In this document: piece by piece, positions 7,141 to 15,481 of the stretch
Numbering within the stretch: the stretch's first letter is position 1
Layout of the letters: every line of letters starts with the position of its first letter
Assembly: GCA_002390205.1 (NCBI GenBank)
Contig: DGOV01000050.1
Coordinates: 1-32,103 of the forward strand
Reading direction: 5' to 3'
From: Proteobacteria bacterium UBA4457
Lineage (GTDB): Bacteria > Pseudomonadota > Gammaproteobacteria > Ga0077536
DNA: 32,103 bases
Notes under the pieces: generated by a model
Told to the model about the DNA's origin: nothing
Databases searched by the model: none
What the model saw: the letters and a program-made list of their open reading frames with translations, nothing else
Program-made: the position numbers and the translations under genes

Positions 7141-8976
7141 CTATTCTCCGTTAACGCTGAACGCTATGAGCGCATTTCCAGGAAGCCACATATTCCACAT
7201 ACCATACCCTGAGTTCACATAAAGGTGTCCTGCAGCAATAGCTGGACCGGGACCGTTAAGGGAGCCACCCATGGCTTTAATACCGTTAACACTGTCATAA
7301 GTATTGCGGGTGTCATATTCCCAGATTACCTCTCCACTAGTTGAGTCATAAGCACGTAAATAACCGTCCAAGCTACCTGAGAACACCGCGCCGTCTATCG
7401 CAGTCACAGCGGCCAGCTGACCCGTGTTACATCGCTCTTTGACTTTGGAACAACTGGTTTGGGAAGGGGGTGCTTTCCAAATAATTGCTCCAGTGTTGAG
7501 ATCAATTGCACTTATTCCACCAGCTTCTCCTGGCCCAAGTTCCCAGGCACCGGCTATGGCGACATAAGCTTTAGATTTATCCACTGCAAAGCCCCACTCA
7601 ATACCACCGACAACTCCTCCGGGACCTACTTTTACTTTCCATTTTAGTGCCCCTGATGAGGGTATAAGCGCATAGAGCCAGCCTGATTTTTGGCCTGCCA
7701 ATAACAATCGCTCCCCTTCGGAGTTTGTGACGAGGATAGGAGAGCTGCCGAAATCAAGATCCGGTCCATGGTTGTCGGGGCAAGAGTCCATGGTCTCCGG
7801 AGAAAGGCAGGCAGTTGTGAACGCATCGCCTGCTAAGGTTTGTGTTGTCCATTTAATGTCACCAGTATCCATATCAAAGGCCATCACTGCATCTGATTCA
7901 GGTGCGGCAGGATGAGAGTAACTGTCTCCTGTGACCGCATAGATTGTTCTCGTTTCAGGATCAAGTGTTGGAGCCGTCCAAATCGCGGCTCCATTTGGCG
8001 CCCAGATCTGTACACCAAGTTTATTTTTGCCTTGTTTCGTCGGCTCAGCTACGGTGTATGTCTTCCAAATAGTCTCGCCAGTCTGTGCATCAACACTCAG
8101 TAAGCCGCCTCTAAATGTACAACATTCATAGTCAGGCATTGCTCCAGCGACTTCTTCTAGAGATGATAGCGGAACATAAAGTCGATTATCGTAATAAACG
8201 GGTGTTCCTGTAATGCGAGCATGGTCGTGGTCATCTCCCTGAATCGCCCAATTTTTTTGTCCAGTATTCGGATTTATGGAGTAAACTTTTCCACTTAGAT
8301 CTCCAAAAAACAAGCTGATAGACCCATCGCTGAGCTCCCCTAATGAGATTGCTGTTCTAATCCCGCTACCAGCTTCATACACCCAGAGGGCACAGCCAGA
8401 TTCGGCATCGAGCGCAACGAGAAGACCCGACCAAGTGCCAAAGAATAGTTTGCCATCTGCGATTGTTGGTTGTCCTGACATACTTGAAACTGCCGGAACG
8501 CCAAACGCCCATTTGTATTTGAGGTTAGGAACATCACTTGCGGTAAATCCCGCTTTTTCTTCTGTCTGAAAGCGTGTATTAGCATTGTCATTGCCCCAGC
8601 TATTCCAGCCTGAACTGGCATTTCTTACTGGAGATTTTGTCTGATTAGCGCAATATGCTTCCTTGGGTATTGCTGCAGCTCCGGATGCGTAGTCGCCTAG
8701 TTTTTTACCTGTGACATACTCGCTCACGGAGCGTCTTTCATCCGGAGATAAATCTCTAGAGTAAGGAGCCATTATTCCGCTGGTGATGGCAGAATAAACT
8801 TCCTTTACCTCCCTTTCTAGAAGCTGATCTCGTGTCGGCATACGAGGTAGATTTTGGTTATGGCAGTATGCGCAGTTCGCCTGAAAAACATCAGCACCTT
8901 CGTCAGTTTCATGGTGGGCTGCTTGACCTTGAGTCAGAGCGCCAATTAAAAGAAATATCGTAAAAATAACTCGCAC
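7141..8976 (-). CDS. Quinohaemoprotein PQQ dehydrogenase, polyvinyl-alcohol-dehydrogenase-like
   Basis: A 611-residue periplasmic enzyme. The signal peptide (MRVIFTIFLLIGALTQGQA) is followed by a small cytochrome c domain with haem site C-A-Y-C-H (Cys35, Cys38, His39) and a probable axial Met69. A PQQ beta-propeller follows from about residue 110. The haem-first order is that of polyvinyl alcohol dehydrogenase-type quinohaemoproteins, unlike alcohol dehydrogenases with a C-terminal haem. Vicinal Cys285-Cys286 and the GPDLDFGSSP segment (Asp406, Asp408) near the expected catalytic site are present. It would oxidise an alcohol and pass electrons through its own haem. The start is GTG at 8976 after AAAGGGGA. 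It is the first gene of the operon running to 4473. Confidence 0.9.
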   Translation of the reverse strand: MRVIFTIFLLIGALTQGQAAHHETDEGADVFQANCAYCHNQNLPRMPTRDQLLEREVKEVYSAITSGIMAPYSRDLSPDERRSVSEYVTGKKLGDYASGAAAIPKEAYCANQTKSPVRNASSGWNSWGNDNANTRFQTEEKAGFTASDVPNLKYKWAFGVPAVSSMSGQPTIADGKLFFGTWSGLLVALDAESGCALWVYEAGSGIRTAISLGELSDGSISLFFGDLSGKVYSINPNTGQKNWAIQGDDHDHARITGTPVYYDNRLYVPLSSLEEVAGAMPDYECCTFRGGLLSVDAQTGETIWKTYTVAEPTKQGKNKLGVQIWAPNGAAIWTAPTLDPETRTIYAVTGDSYSHPAAPESDAVMAFDMDTGDIKWTTQTLAGDAFTTACLSPETMDSCPDNHGPDLDFGSSPILVTNSEGERLLLAGQKSGWLYALIPSSGALKWKVKVGPGGVVGGIEWGFAVDKSKAYVAIAGAWELGPGEAGGISAIDLNTGAIIWKAPPSQTSCSKVKERCNTGQLAAVTAIDGAVFSGSLDGYLRAYDSTSGEVIWEYDTRNTYDSVNGIKAMGGSLNGPGPAIAAGHLYVNSGYGMWNMWLPGNALIAFSVNGE

Positions 8977-9099
8977 GGATTTTCCCCTTTAGTCTAATAA
9001 AATCAGATTTAGCACAATAGTTACAAATTCTGCTGCAGCATGGAAGCTTTTTTGTAAGCGACATAGTTAATCGGAGAAAAGGAGCATTTACGCGATGTT

Positions 9100-10101
9100 T
9101 TAGTCATCCATAGTAACTACTATCTTACCCATAGCTCGCCGTTCTGAGAGATCTTTTATAGCTTGGGACGATTCCGCCAGTGGGTATCGTGCTGAAACAT
9201 ATGGTCTAATTTTTTTGCCTTTAAATAACTCATAAAGCTCATGCACGTTTTGCGTATTTTCGACCGGCTGCCGTTCGCAAAAAGAGCCCCAGAATACGCC
9301 TGCAATCTGGCATCCTTTTAATAACGGCAAATTCAGTGGAATACTAGGAATTCCAGATGGAAAGCCTACGACTAAAAATCTTCCTTCCCAAGCGATGCTG
9401 CGCAGAGATGCTTCGGCATAAGACCCGCCAATAGCATCATATATTACGTTTGCTCCCTTACTACCAACGGCTTCCTTGAATAGCTTTGATAGTTCTTTTG
9501 TCCGGGTTTTGTCGAATGGTCCTTTGGGATATACGATTCCCTTGCTTGCTCCACGAGATACGGCTAAAGCAACTTTTTCTTCAGTCGAGGCCGCAGCAAT
9601 GACATTAGCGCCCATGGCTTTCCCGAGTTCGACGGCAGCAAGTCCTACGCCTCCTGCGGCACCTAAAACTAATAATGTTTCTCCAGCCTGCAAATTACCG
9701 CGCTGTTTTAGCGCATGATAAGAAGTTCCATAGGTGAACATAAAAGCAGCTGCTTCATAATCTTTCATCCCGTCAGGGATAGGCATGCATTTATCAGGTG
9801 TAGTTATTGCTTGTTCAGCCATCCCTCCCCATCCTAAATGACCAATCACGCGATCCCCCACCTTATGGCTTAGCACCTCACTGCCTATCGCATCGATTTC
9901 TCCGGCCACTTCTCCTCCCGGAGAAAAAGGTCGATCGGGTCTAAACTGATATTTGTCTTCAATAATTAGTGTGTCAGGGTAATTAACTCCACAGGCACGT
10001 ATTCTAATCCTAACTTCTTCAGGTCCTGGGATAGGAGCATCAATATCTTTAAGTTGGAGAGTATCCGGCCCGCCGGGGTTAGTGCTTAGAATAGCTTTCA
10101 T
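9100..10101 (-). CDS. NADPH:quinone oxidoreductase (MDR family, zeta-crystallin-like)
   Basis: A cytoplasmic medium-chain reductase of 333 residues. The GroES-like N-terminal half ends with an ACGVNYPDTL-type segment, and the Rossmann half carries LVLGAAGGVGLAAVELGKAMGANVIAAAS (NADP-binding AAGGVG). No zinc-binding cysteine cluster is present, placing it with quinone oxidoreductases and enoyl reductases and not with alcohol dehydrogenases. It probably reduces quinones or alpha,beta-unsaturated carbonyls with NADPH. AAGGAA lies 5 nt before the ATG. It stands alone, divergent from the MFS gene at 10270 across 168 nt that contain a perfect 14-bp palindrome. Confidence 0.9.
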   Translation of the reverse strand: MKAILSTNPGGPDTLQLKDIDAPIPGPEEVRIRIRACGVNYPDTLIIEDKYQFRPDRPFSPGGEVAGEIDAIGSEVLSHKVGDRVIGHLGWGGMAEQAITTPDKCMPIPDGMKDYEAAAFMFTYGTSYHALKQRGNLQAGETLLVLGAAGGVGLAAVELGKAMGANVIAAASTEEKVALAVSRGASKGIVYPKGPFDKTRTKELSKLFKEAVGSKGANVIYDAIGGSYAEASLRSIAWEGRFLVVGFPSGIPSIPLNLPLLKGCQIAGVFWGSFCERQPVENTQNVHELYELFKGKKIRPYVSARYPLAESSQAIKDLSERRAMGKIVVTMDD

Positions 10102-10188
10102 AGGATTCCTTTTTTAAGTTCTTCTAGCGTTGAAGTCAGCTTCAAGCTATTGTTCGCGCACTGAAGTTATGACGAGTACGCCAGTCTG

Positions 10189-10202
10189 CATTCTATAGAA
10201 TG
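10189..10202. promoter_or_regulatory. Perfect 14-bp palindrome between oxidoreductase and MFS genes
   Basis: CATTCTATAGAATG is a perfect 14-bp palindrome, 68 nt before the MFS start and 87 nt before the oxidoreductase start. Its position between divergent genes suits a dimeric repressor. No regulator is encoded next to it, and the DNA-binding family is not identified. Confidence 0.4.
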
Positions 10203-10269
10203 ATACAATCAAGATTTTTAATTAGCTATTGCCGCTTATTCTTTTAATACTCAAGGCTGTCCTAATACC

Positions 10270-11436
10270 GTGAACCTTACAATAAAGCTGCTAAGTTTGA
10301 TGAGTTTTCTCGTGGTCGCGGTGATGAATGTCACCGGGCCATTGTTACCGGTTATTGCGAAAGATTTTTCAATTCTAGTTGGGGAAGCTGGGATTGTCGT
10401 AGCTGCTTTTGCAGTCCCTTATGGTCTGGCGCAGCTCTTTTGCGGTCCTATAGCAGACAGAGTTGGAAAATTGCGTGTTATAGCAGGGTCGCTTACTTTA
10501 TCTGTTATTTTCGTTGTGGGCTCCGGATTTAGTCAATCACTAACACAACTTGTTGTTATGAGATTTCTTTCTGGCCTGTCTATGGCAGGTACTATCCCTC
10601 TAGCTATGGCGTATATAGCCGATGAAGTACCTTATGAATCACGTCAGCTTGTTATTGGGAAGTACATAAATGGCATTATTTGGGGGAGTATTGGTGGTGC
10701 CTTTTTTGGTGGGATTGCTGTTGAGTATTTCGAATGGCGGCAGGTTTTTTTCTTTCTTGGGTTTTGGTGTTGTCTGTTGTGCATCTTTTTGTGGCGGCAT
10801 GTCCAAAAAGAAATTTTGTCTGAAGAACCGTTAGCTGTCGGTCCTGTCATTCGGCTCTATGCTAGTCTTTTCCGTGAAGTACCAGCTCGGACTGCTATGA
10901 TTGCCGTCACATTAGAAGGCTTCTTCGTCTTTGGTCCTATGGCCTATTTTGGAGCGTATTTACGCCAAGTTCACCATCTTGATTATAGTTTAATAGGGCT
11001 TACTTTGTCCGCTTATGGGGTAGGGGGGTTGTGTTACGTTGCTAGTGTCAATTGGCTAGTGCCGAAGCTTGGTGAACGTGGTCTGGCAACAAGTGGCGGA
11101 TTAGTGATGGGCTTTGCCTTGTTCGTTCTGGCTTACGCTCCATCGTGGTGGATCGCTTTCGCTGCTTTTTTCTTTGCAGGCTTTGGTTTCTACTTGATCC
11201 ACAATACGATGCAAACACGCGCAACAGAGCTGTCAATCGATGCTCGTGGGGCCGCTATGTCATTATGGGCATTCATGCTTTTCTTCGGACAAGGTATTGG
11301 TGTATTTGTGTTTGGCGTGCTTGTAGATGATTATGGCTACGACACACTATTTGTTGTGGCTAGCTTAGGAATGATATCACTTGGGCTATGGTTCCAAGCA
11401 CGCATTAAAAAGCTAAGTTCCCAAATTATTTCGTAG
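10270..11436 (+). CDS. MFS transporter
   Basis: A 388-residue inner-membrane protein with about 12 hydrophobic segments. The major facilitator signature between helices 2 and 3 reads FCGPIADRVGKLRV, the G-x-x-A-D-R-x-G-[RK] motif. The pattern resembles drug/metabolite:proton antiporters of the Bcr/CflA-like or AraJ-like groups, and the substrate cannot be assigned. The start is GTG at 10270 with only a distant AAGG. An ATG at 10300 (LSLMSFL) is a possible alternative, since either keeps helix 1. It is divergent from the quinone oxidoreductase and converges with the hydrolase at 11488 across a hairpin. Confidence 0.9.
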   Translation: MNLTIKLLSLMSFLVVAVMNVTGPLLPVIAKDFSILVGEAGIVVAAFAVPYGLAQLFCGPIADRVGKLRVIAGSLTLSVIFVVGSGFSQSLTQLVVMRFLSGLSMAGTIPLAMAYIADEVPYESRQLVIGKYINGIIWGSIGGAFFGGIAVEYFEWRQVFFFLGFWCCLLCIFLWRHVQKEILSEEPLAVGPVIRLYASLFREVPARTAMIAVTLEGFFVFGPMAYFGAYLRQVHHLDYSLIGLTLSAYGVGGLCYVASVNWLVPKLGERGLATSGGLVMGFALFVLAYAPSWWIAFAAFFFAGFGFYLIHNTMQTRATELSIDARGAAMSLWAFMLFFGQGIGVFVFGVLVDDYGYDTLFVVASLGMISLGLWFQARIKKLSSQIIS

Positions 11437-11443
11437 AAAGTAC

Positions 11444-11473
11444 ACAGGCTGTTTCTTATAGCGAACTGCCTGT
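11444..11473. terminator. Hairpin between convergent MFS and hydrolase genes
   Basis: ACAGGC and GCCTGT pair as a 6-bp stem, continued after one T-T mismatch by GTT/AAC, with a 10-nt loop. It fills the 51-nt gap between two convergent genes, the usual place for a bidirectional terminator. No long T run follows, so termination is inferred from position. Confidence 0.4.
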
Positions 11474-11487
11474 AACTTGGTTTGCTC

Positions 11488-12381
11488 TTACAAGTATCGA
11501 ACGAACCAATCTTTGGCAGCCGCGCTGGTCTCTTTGAATTTCTCTGTATAAGCGCCGTAATGATTGGATGAAATCACCTTGAGGTCTTTGGGACCTTGCA
11601 CCATGTGATAAAGCTCTAGAGCGATATCAGACGGAGTAGTGGTGTCGACTTCCGACACGATCATCATTAACGGAGTTGGACTAATCATTTTCATATAGCC
11701 GGTGACGTCATACTCAACCATATATTCTAGAGACCTGATTGTAACTCTGTTTTCCCAGGTGCATTTCGGATCGGCATCTACGTATTGATGGATATAATTA
11801 TAAGTTTCTTCTCCAGGGAAAACATGGGGTTCATTGGGGTCAAGAGAGCACATTTTCACATACGCAGACTTTTTTCCAGAGACTCGTCGAATGCGATCTT
11901 CGTCCAGCATTTCATGGAATCCTTGAACTGATCCTATTGGAAGAAATTGCTGTAAATTTCTGTGTCCGTTCATGAATGGAACTTGGCTGACCACCGCTTT
12001 CACTCTTCGATCGAGCGCCGCTACTGCGCACACGGTGCCTCCAGTATAGCTGGTTCCCCACACGCCAATTCTGTTCGAGTCGCACTCGGATTGTTGTTGA
12101 GCAAAAGTAATCGCGCTGCGATAGTCCCTCAGTTGCATAGTAGGGTCGATATCTTGTCGCGGTTGGCCTCCACTAGAGCCTAGACATCTGTTGTCATAAA
12201 CCAAAACAGCTAAGCCTGCTTTGGCGAACACTTCCGCATAGAGGTCTAAACCCATTTCTTTTATACCAGAGAACCCATGAGCCATAATGACTGTTGGAAA
12301 TGGCTTCTTCCCTTTGTTAGGTTTGTATAGCCATCCGCGCAATTTAACCCCATCGGCATTGAATTCTATGTCGCGTCTCAT
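11488..12381 (-). CDS. Alpha/beta hydrolase (X-Pro peptidase / YcjY-like type)
   Basis: A 297-residue alpha/beta hydrolase. The catalytic triad can be read as Ser111 in WGTSYTGG, Asp246 in SEVDTTTP, and His274 in SNHYGAY. The nucleophile elbow is G-x-S-x-x-G-like, as in the YcjY/DltD-adjacent and X-Pro dipeptidyl-peptidase-like hydrolases. VIMAHGFSG supplies the oxyanion-hole HG motif and VYDNRCLGSS the next strand. There is no signal peptide. It probably hydrolyses an ester, amide or dienelactone-type bond, with substrate unknown. GAGGGGA lies just before the ATG. The gene stands alone between the MFS gene and the pirin gene. Confidence 0.85.
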   Translation of the reverse strand: MRRDIEFNADGVKLRGWLYKPNKGKKPFPTVIMAHGFSGIKEMGLDLYAEVFAKAGLAVLVYDNRCLGSSGGQPRQDIDPTMQLRDYRSAITFAQQQSECDSNRIGVWGTSYTGGTVCAVAALDRRVKAVVSQVPFMNGHRNLQQFLPIGSVQGFHEMLDEDRIRRVSGKKSAYVKMCSLDPNEPHVFPGEETYNYIHQYVDADPKCTWENRVTIRSLEYMVEYDVTGYMKMISPTPLMMIVSEVDTTTPSDIALELYHMVQGPKDLKVISSNHYGAYTEKFKETSAAAKDWFVRYL

Positions 12382-12479
12382 TTCTTTCCCCTCTTAAGTG
12401 GTCCGCCTAAAAATTTCTCAGCTTTTGGCTAAGATATAGTATATGCCGTAAAGTTTGGATATAAATCACTTATTATTTT

Positions 12480-13325
12480 TTAAATAAGGCCATTTTGGGC
12501 ATCATGAATTGCTTGTTGAATTTCTTTTTTAGTATTCATCACGAAGGGCCCATAGCGAACAATGGGTTCGCTAAAGGGCTTTCCAGCAACGAGTATCAAG
12601 GAATCTTGGCTTGAAACAGAACAACCTTGCACCGTAATGTAATCGCCCTCGCTCAGAGACACGAGTTTCCCTTTCTCCACTAGATTACCTGAAATACAGA
12701 CCTCTCCTTCATAACAATAAGCAAAAGCGCTATGCGTTGAAGGAATAGGTATTTCAAGCGACGTCGCATTACCAAGCCGTATGTCTAGGTAAAGTGGCTC
12801 GGCGTCTATTCCGTGGATTGGCCCCTCTACATTATTAAATTGGCCCGCTATGACGCGAATTAAAGCACCATCGAGTATTTCAACCTCAGGTATATTTTGG
12901 GGCGGAATGTCTTGGTATCTAGGTGGAATCATTTTAGATTTGGCAGGCAAGTTTATCCACAATTGAAACCCCCACATGAGCCCATTTTCCTGCTCAGGCA
13001 TCTCAGAATGAACCAGTCCTTTTCCCGCCGTCATCCACTGAACACTTCCAGCTTCTAATAAACCGCTGTTACCACGATTATCTTGATGCCGCATTTTTCC
13101 TGCAAGCATATATGTGACTGTTTCGAAGCCACGATGTGGATGGTCGGGGAATCCACCGATATAGTCGTTAGGGTCGTCTGAGAGAAACTCATCGAAGAGT
13201 AAAAATGGATCTTGTTCCGCGATAAGGTTCCCGCCGATTAGTCGCTTGATCTTTACCCCGGCGCCATCGCTCGTCATCTGTCCACTGATAGTTTGCAGCG
13301 CTGTTCTAAGCTGTAGGCTTTTCAA
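12480..13325 (-). CDS. Pirin family protein (bicupin)
   Basis: A 281-residue bicupin of the pirin family. The iron-site residues of the N-terminal cupin are visible in order: FPDHPHRGFETVTY (two His), RHQDN (His), and GLVHSEMPE (His/Glu). The C-terminal cupin is present but lacks an obvious metal set. Bacterial pirins can act as quercetin 2,3-dioxygenases or as protein regulators; sequence alone does not choose between these. The start is TTG at 13325 with AAAGGGA about 10 nt upstream, and no closer in-frame ATG gives a better N-terminus. It is divergent from the CMD-family gene at 13427. Confidence 0.9.
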   Translation of the reverse strand: MKSLQLRTALQTISGQMTSDGAGVKIKRLIGGNLIAEQDPFLLFDEFLSDDPNDYIGGFPDHPHRGFETVTYMLAGKMRHQDNRGNSGLLEAGSVQWMTAGKGLVHSEMPEQENGLMWGFQLWINLPAKSKMIPPRYQDIPPQNIPEVEILDGALIRVIAGQFNNVEGPIHGIDAEPLYLDIRLGNATSLEIPIPSTHSAFAYCYEGEVCISGNLVEKGKLVSLSEGDYITVQGCSVSSQDSLILVAGKPFSEPIVRYGPFVMNTKKEIQQAIHDAQNGLI

Positions 13326-13426
13326 TGTAGAGTTCCCTTTTTAGATTCCATCTAGAATTTCTGCATAAATAATATGATTATGGCAAGATATTACGCTTGG
13401 TCCCCGAGCAAAGATAGGAAAAATAC

Positions 13427-14002
13427 ATGCGACTTACCGCGCCTAGAATTAAACCGAAAGAAAAAGAAAATTGGGATGAAGAAGACCACCGAATTATGAA
13501 GCCTTTTGTTGAGTCGAGGTCTGTTCACAATGTGTTTAAGACGTTGCTCCAACATCCAAGCATGATGAAGCGTTGGATGGTTTTTGCGAACCATATTTTA
13601 TTTAAATCGACGCTTAGTTTTCGTGATCGAGAATTAGTCATTTTGAGAGTCGGCTATTTATGTGAAGCTGGATACGAATGGGCGCAGCATGAAGTGATTG
13701 GTCGTAAAGCTGGACTTAATGACGCTGGGATTAATAGCGCTATAGTCGGACCGACCAGTCCTGGTTTGTGTGAGCTCGATCGGCTTCTTTTGACGGCGAC
13801 TGACGAGCTTATTGCTGATACTTTCATACAAAGTGAAACATGGGATTCTTTACTTGTTCATTTAAATGAACAGCAAGTGGTCGATCTCATTTTTACTGTA
13901 GGACAATACAACCTCGTTTCAATGGCACTAAATACTCTGGGTGTGCAGCTTGACGAAGGCTTATCTCGAGGGGCTTTCCGGAGACGGAGTACCCACTCAT
14001 AG
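13427..14002 (+). CDS. Carboxymuconolactone decarboxylase family protein
   Basis: A 191-residue all-helical protein of the CMD/AhpD superfamily. The core LRVGYLCEAGYEWAQHEVIG carries Cys79, Glu84 and His88, the C-x(4)-E-W-x-x-H-like pattern of CMD proteins. There is only one cysteine in this motif, whereas peroxidase-type AhpD proteins have CxxC, so a decarboxylase-like or unknown role is more likely than alkylhydroperoxidase activity. AGGA lies 9 nt before the ATG at 13427. The final arginine- and serine-rich tail (FRRRSTHS) is unusual. The gene ends before a strong hairpin at 14050-14084. Confidence 0.85.
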   Translation: MRLTAPRIKPKEKENWDEEDHRIMKPFVESRSVHNVFKTLLQHPSMMKRWMVFANHILFKSTLSFRDRELVILRVGYLCEAGYEWAQHEVIGRKAGLNDAGINSAIVGPTSPGLCELDRLLLTATDELIADTFIQSETWDSLLVHLNEQQVVDLIFTVGQYNLVSMALNTLGVQLDEGLSRGAFRRRSTHS

Positions 14003-14049
14003 GCTAGGGAGAGTTTTTGTTCCGTTCATTTAAAGGTATTTGTAGAAGC

Positions 14050-14084
14050 TAGATCGCAGCATCATCTTAATGAACTGCGATCTA
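14050..14084. terminator. Strong 10-bp hairpin between convergent genes
   Basis: TAGATCGCAG and CTGCGATCTA form a perfect 10-bp stem around a 15-nt loop, in the 96-nt gap between two convergent genes. Either strand gives the same stem, so it can serve both genes. Only weak T tracts follow on both sides, so termination is likely but not proven. Confidence 0.55.
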
Positions 14085-14098
14085 ATTTCGCAATCACT

Positions 14099-14557
14099 TT
14101 AGCTAATGCGTTCTAAGATCATTACGGGGATTTCACGGTCGCCTGCATTCACTTTGTAGTCAGCATAAGGGGGATATAACTCCACTGCTTTTTCCCAGAT
14201 TCCTGCTCTTTCTTCGCCTGCAGCGACTCTGACTTCCGCTTGGAATTCATCATCTATGACTTGAACAGTGACTTCATCCTGAGCGACCATGTTGTGGTAC
14301 CACCCCGGATGCTTCGGGTCGCCACCTTTAGAGGCGATCACTACCTGACTGCCATCATGTTCTATGTAGATAAGAGGCATCACTGACTTGGTGCCAGATT
14401 TTCTTCCTGTTGTGGTCAATAGTAGTGTCGGAATAGGACCCTTCCCGCCAGCAGGTTTCGAATCCCACATGTGTCCAGCCTGAGGGTCAGATAGATACTG
14501 TTCACGGTGGGAGGCTATCCATCCGCTTTCACTTGCTTCCTTAATTGGATCACCCAT
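14099..14557 (-). CDS. Deazaflavin-dependent nitroreductase-like (DUF385/DDN family) protein
   Basis: A 152-residue split-barrel protein of the family holding mycobacterial Ddn. The signature TLLLTTTGRKSGTKSVMPLIY and the later IASKGGDPKHPGWYHNM are typical. Family members bind coenzyme F420 in actinobacteria; many homologues in proteobacteria have no proven cofactor. It probably acts as a reductase or flavin/deazaflavin binder in the cytoplasm. GGAG lies 10 nt before the ATG. It is divergent from the SirB1-like gene at 14702. Whether this organism makes F420 cannot be seen here. Confidence 0.85.
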   Translation of the reverse strand: MGDPIKEASESGWIASHREQYLSDPQAGHMWDSKPAGGKGPIPTLLLTTTGRKSGTKSVMPLIYIEHDGSQVVIASKGGDPKHPGWYHNMVAQDEVTVQVIDDEFQAEVRVAAGEERAGIWEKAVELYPPYADYKVNAGDREIPVMILERIS

Positions 14558-14701
14558 GTCGTTGTAGCTCCTTTGGTTAATTTAAGTACTGAAATTAATT
14601 GATGTCCTGTATTATAGCGTCAGAATCAATTTTTTTAAACTACGCTACAAGCTAGCACAGGGGTTCCTCTAAACTATAGAGTTGAATACTAGGAATATGA
14701 A

Positions 14702-15481
14702 TTGATTAATTATGATTTGCCATTACAGTCAGAATTTCAAGACTTTAAGCACTTAAATCAGAGTTTCTTGGTGGGTGCGATACTACTTTCTCGGCTCATA
14801 AATGAACGCACTGATACAGGTTGGATAATGGAAGAAATAACTCGCTTGTCTTTGAAAGTAGGGACAAGTGACGCTCCTCAGTTTGAGATTTTAAGAGCGC
14901 TTCGCTCAGAAGGGTTCTGTGGCGCGACCGACTATTACACCTATTCTAATAGTGCGATTGAAACCGTTTTGAGAACAAAAAAAGGCATACCGATTAGTCT
15001 TGCTGTGGTCGTGATGGCGATAGGAGACCAACTACAAATCGAATGTCACGGAATTAATTTCCCGGGGCACTTTCTTGTGAAAGTAAATGAACTTCTGATA
15101 GATCCATTTACGATGGAACCTCTTGATAGTGGTTTAATGCAAGACTGGTTACATCAGTCTGGCGTTCCAGAAAAAGATGCATTCAAGGTTGCGAAGCCAA
15201 TTGATATACTTTTAAGAATGTTGAATAACTTACGAGCTCTGGCGGTCGCACAAGAGGATTTTAATAAGGCGCTCGATTTCTCAGCTTACCAGTTATTATT
15301 AGTAGATGAGCCTTTTGTGATTCACCTCGGAAGAATAGACCTTTGGGATAAGGCAGGCTTACCTTCAATGGCGAAGAAAGAAATCGAATTTGCTCTCGCT
15401 CTGGCACCGTCACAGGAATATAAGGCCATGCTAAACCAAAGGCTAGCTAGCCTAGATATTGGAAATGCAAAGCTCCATTAG
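14702..15481 (+). CDS. SirB1-type transglutaminase-fold/TPR protein
   Basis: A 259-residue protein of the SirB1/YchA family, with a transglutaminase-like N-terminal part and tetratricopeptide-like C-terminal helices. The recognisable segments are an arginine/lysine-rich KKGIPISLAVVVMAIG, then GINFPGHFLVKV and LLIDPFTMEPL, all conserved in the family. The helices from about residue 175 (LLRMLNNLRALAVAQEDFNKAL) match its usual end. The molecular function of SirB1 proteins is not settled. The start is TTG at 14702 with AGGA 9 nt upstream; a nearby ATG is out of frame. Its stop codon overlaps that of the convergent lipoprotein gene by four bases. Confidence 0.85.
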   Translation: MINYDLPLQSEFQDFKHLNQSFLVGAILLSRLINERTDTGWIMEEITRLSLKVGTSDAPQFEILRALRSEGFCGATDYYTYSNSAIETVLRTKKGIPISLAVVVMAIGDQLQIECHGINFPGHFLVKVNELLIDPFTMEPLDSGLMQDWLHQSGVPEKDAFKVAKPIDILLRMLNNLRALAVAQEDFNKALDFSAYQLLLVDEPFVIHLGRIDLWDKAGLPSMAKKEIEFALALAPSQEYKAMLNQRLASLDIGNAKLH

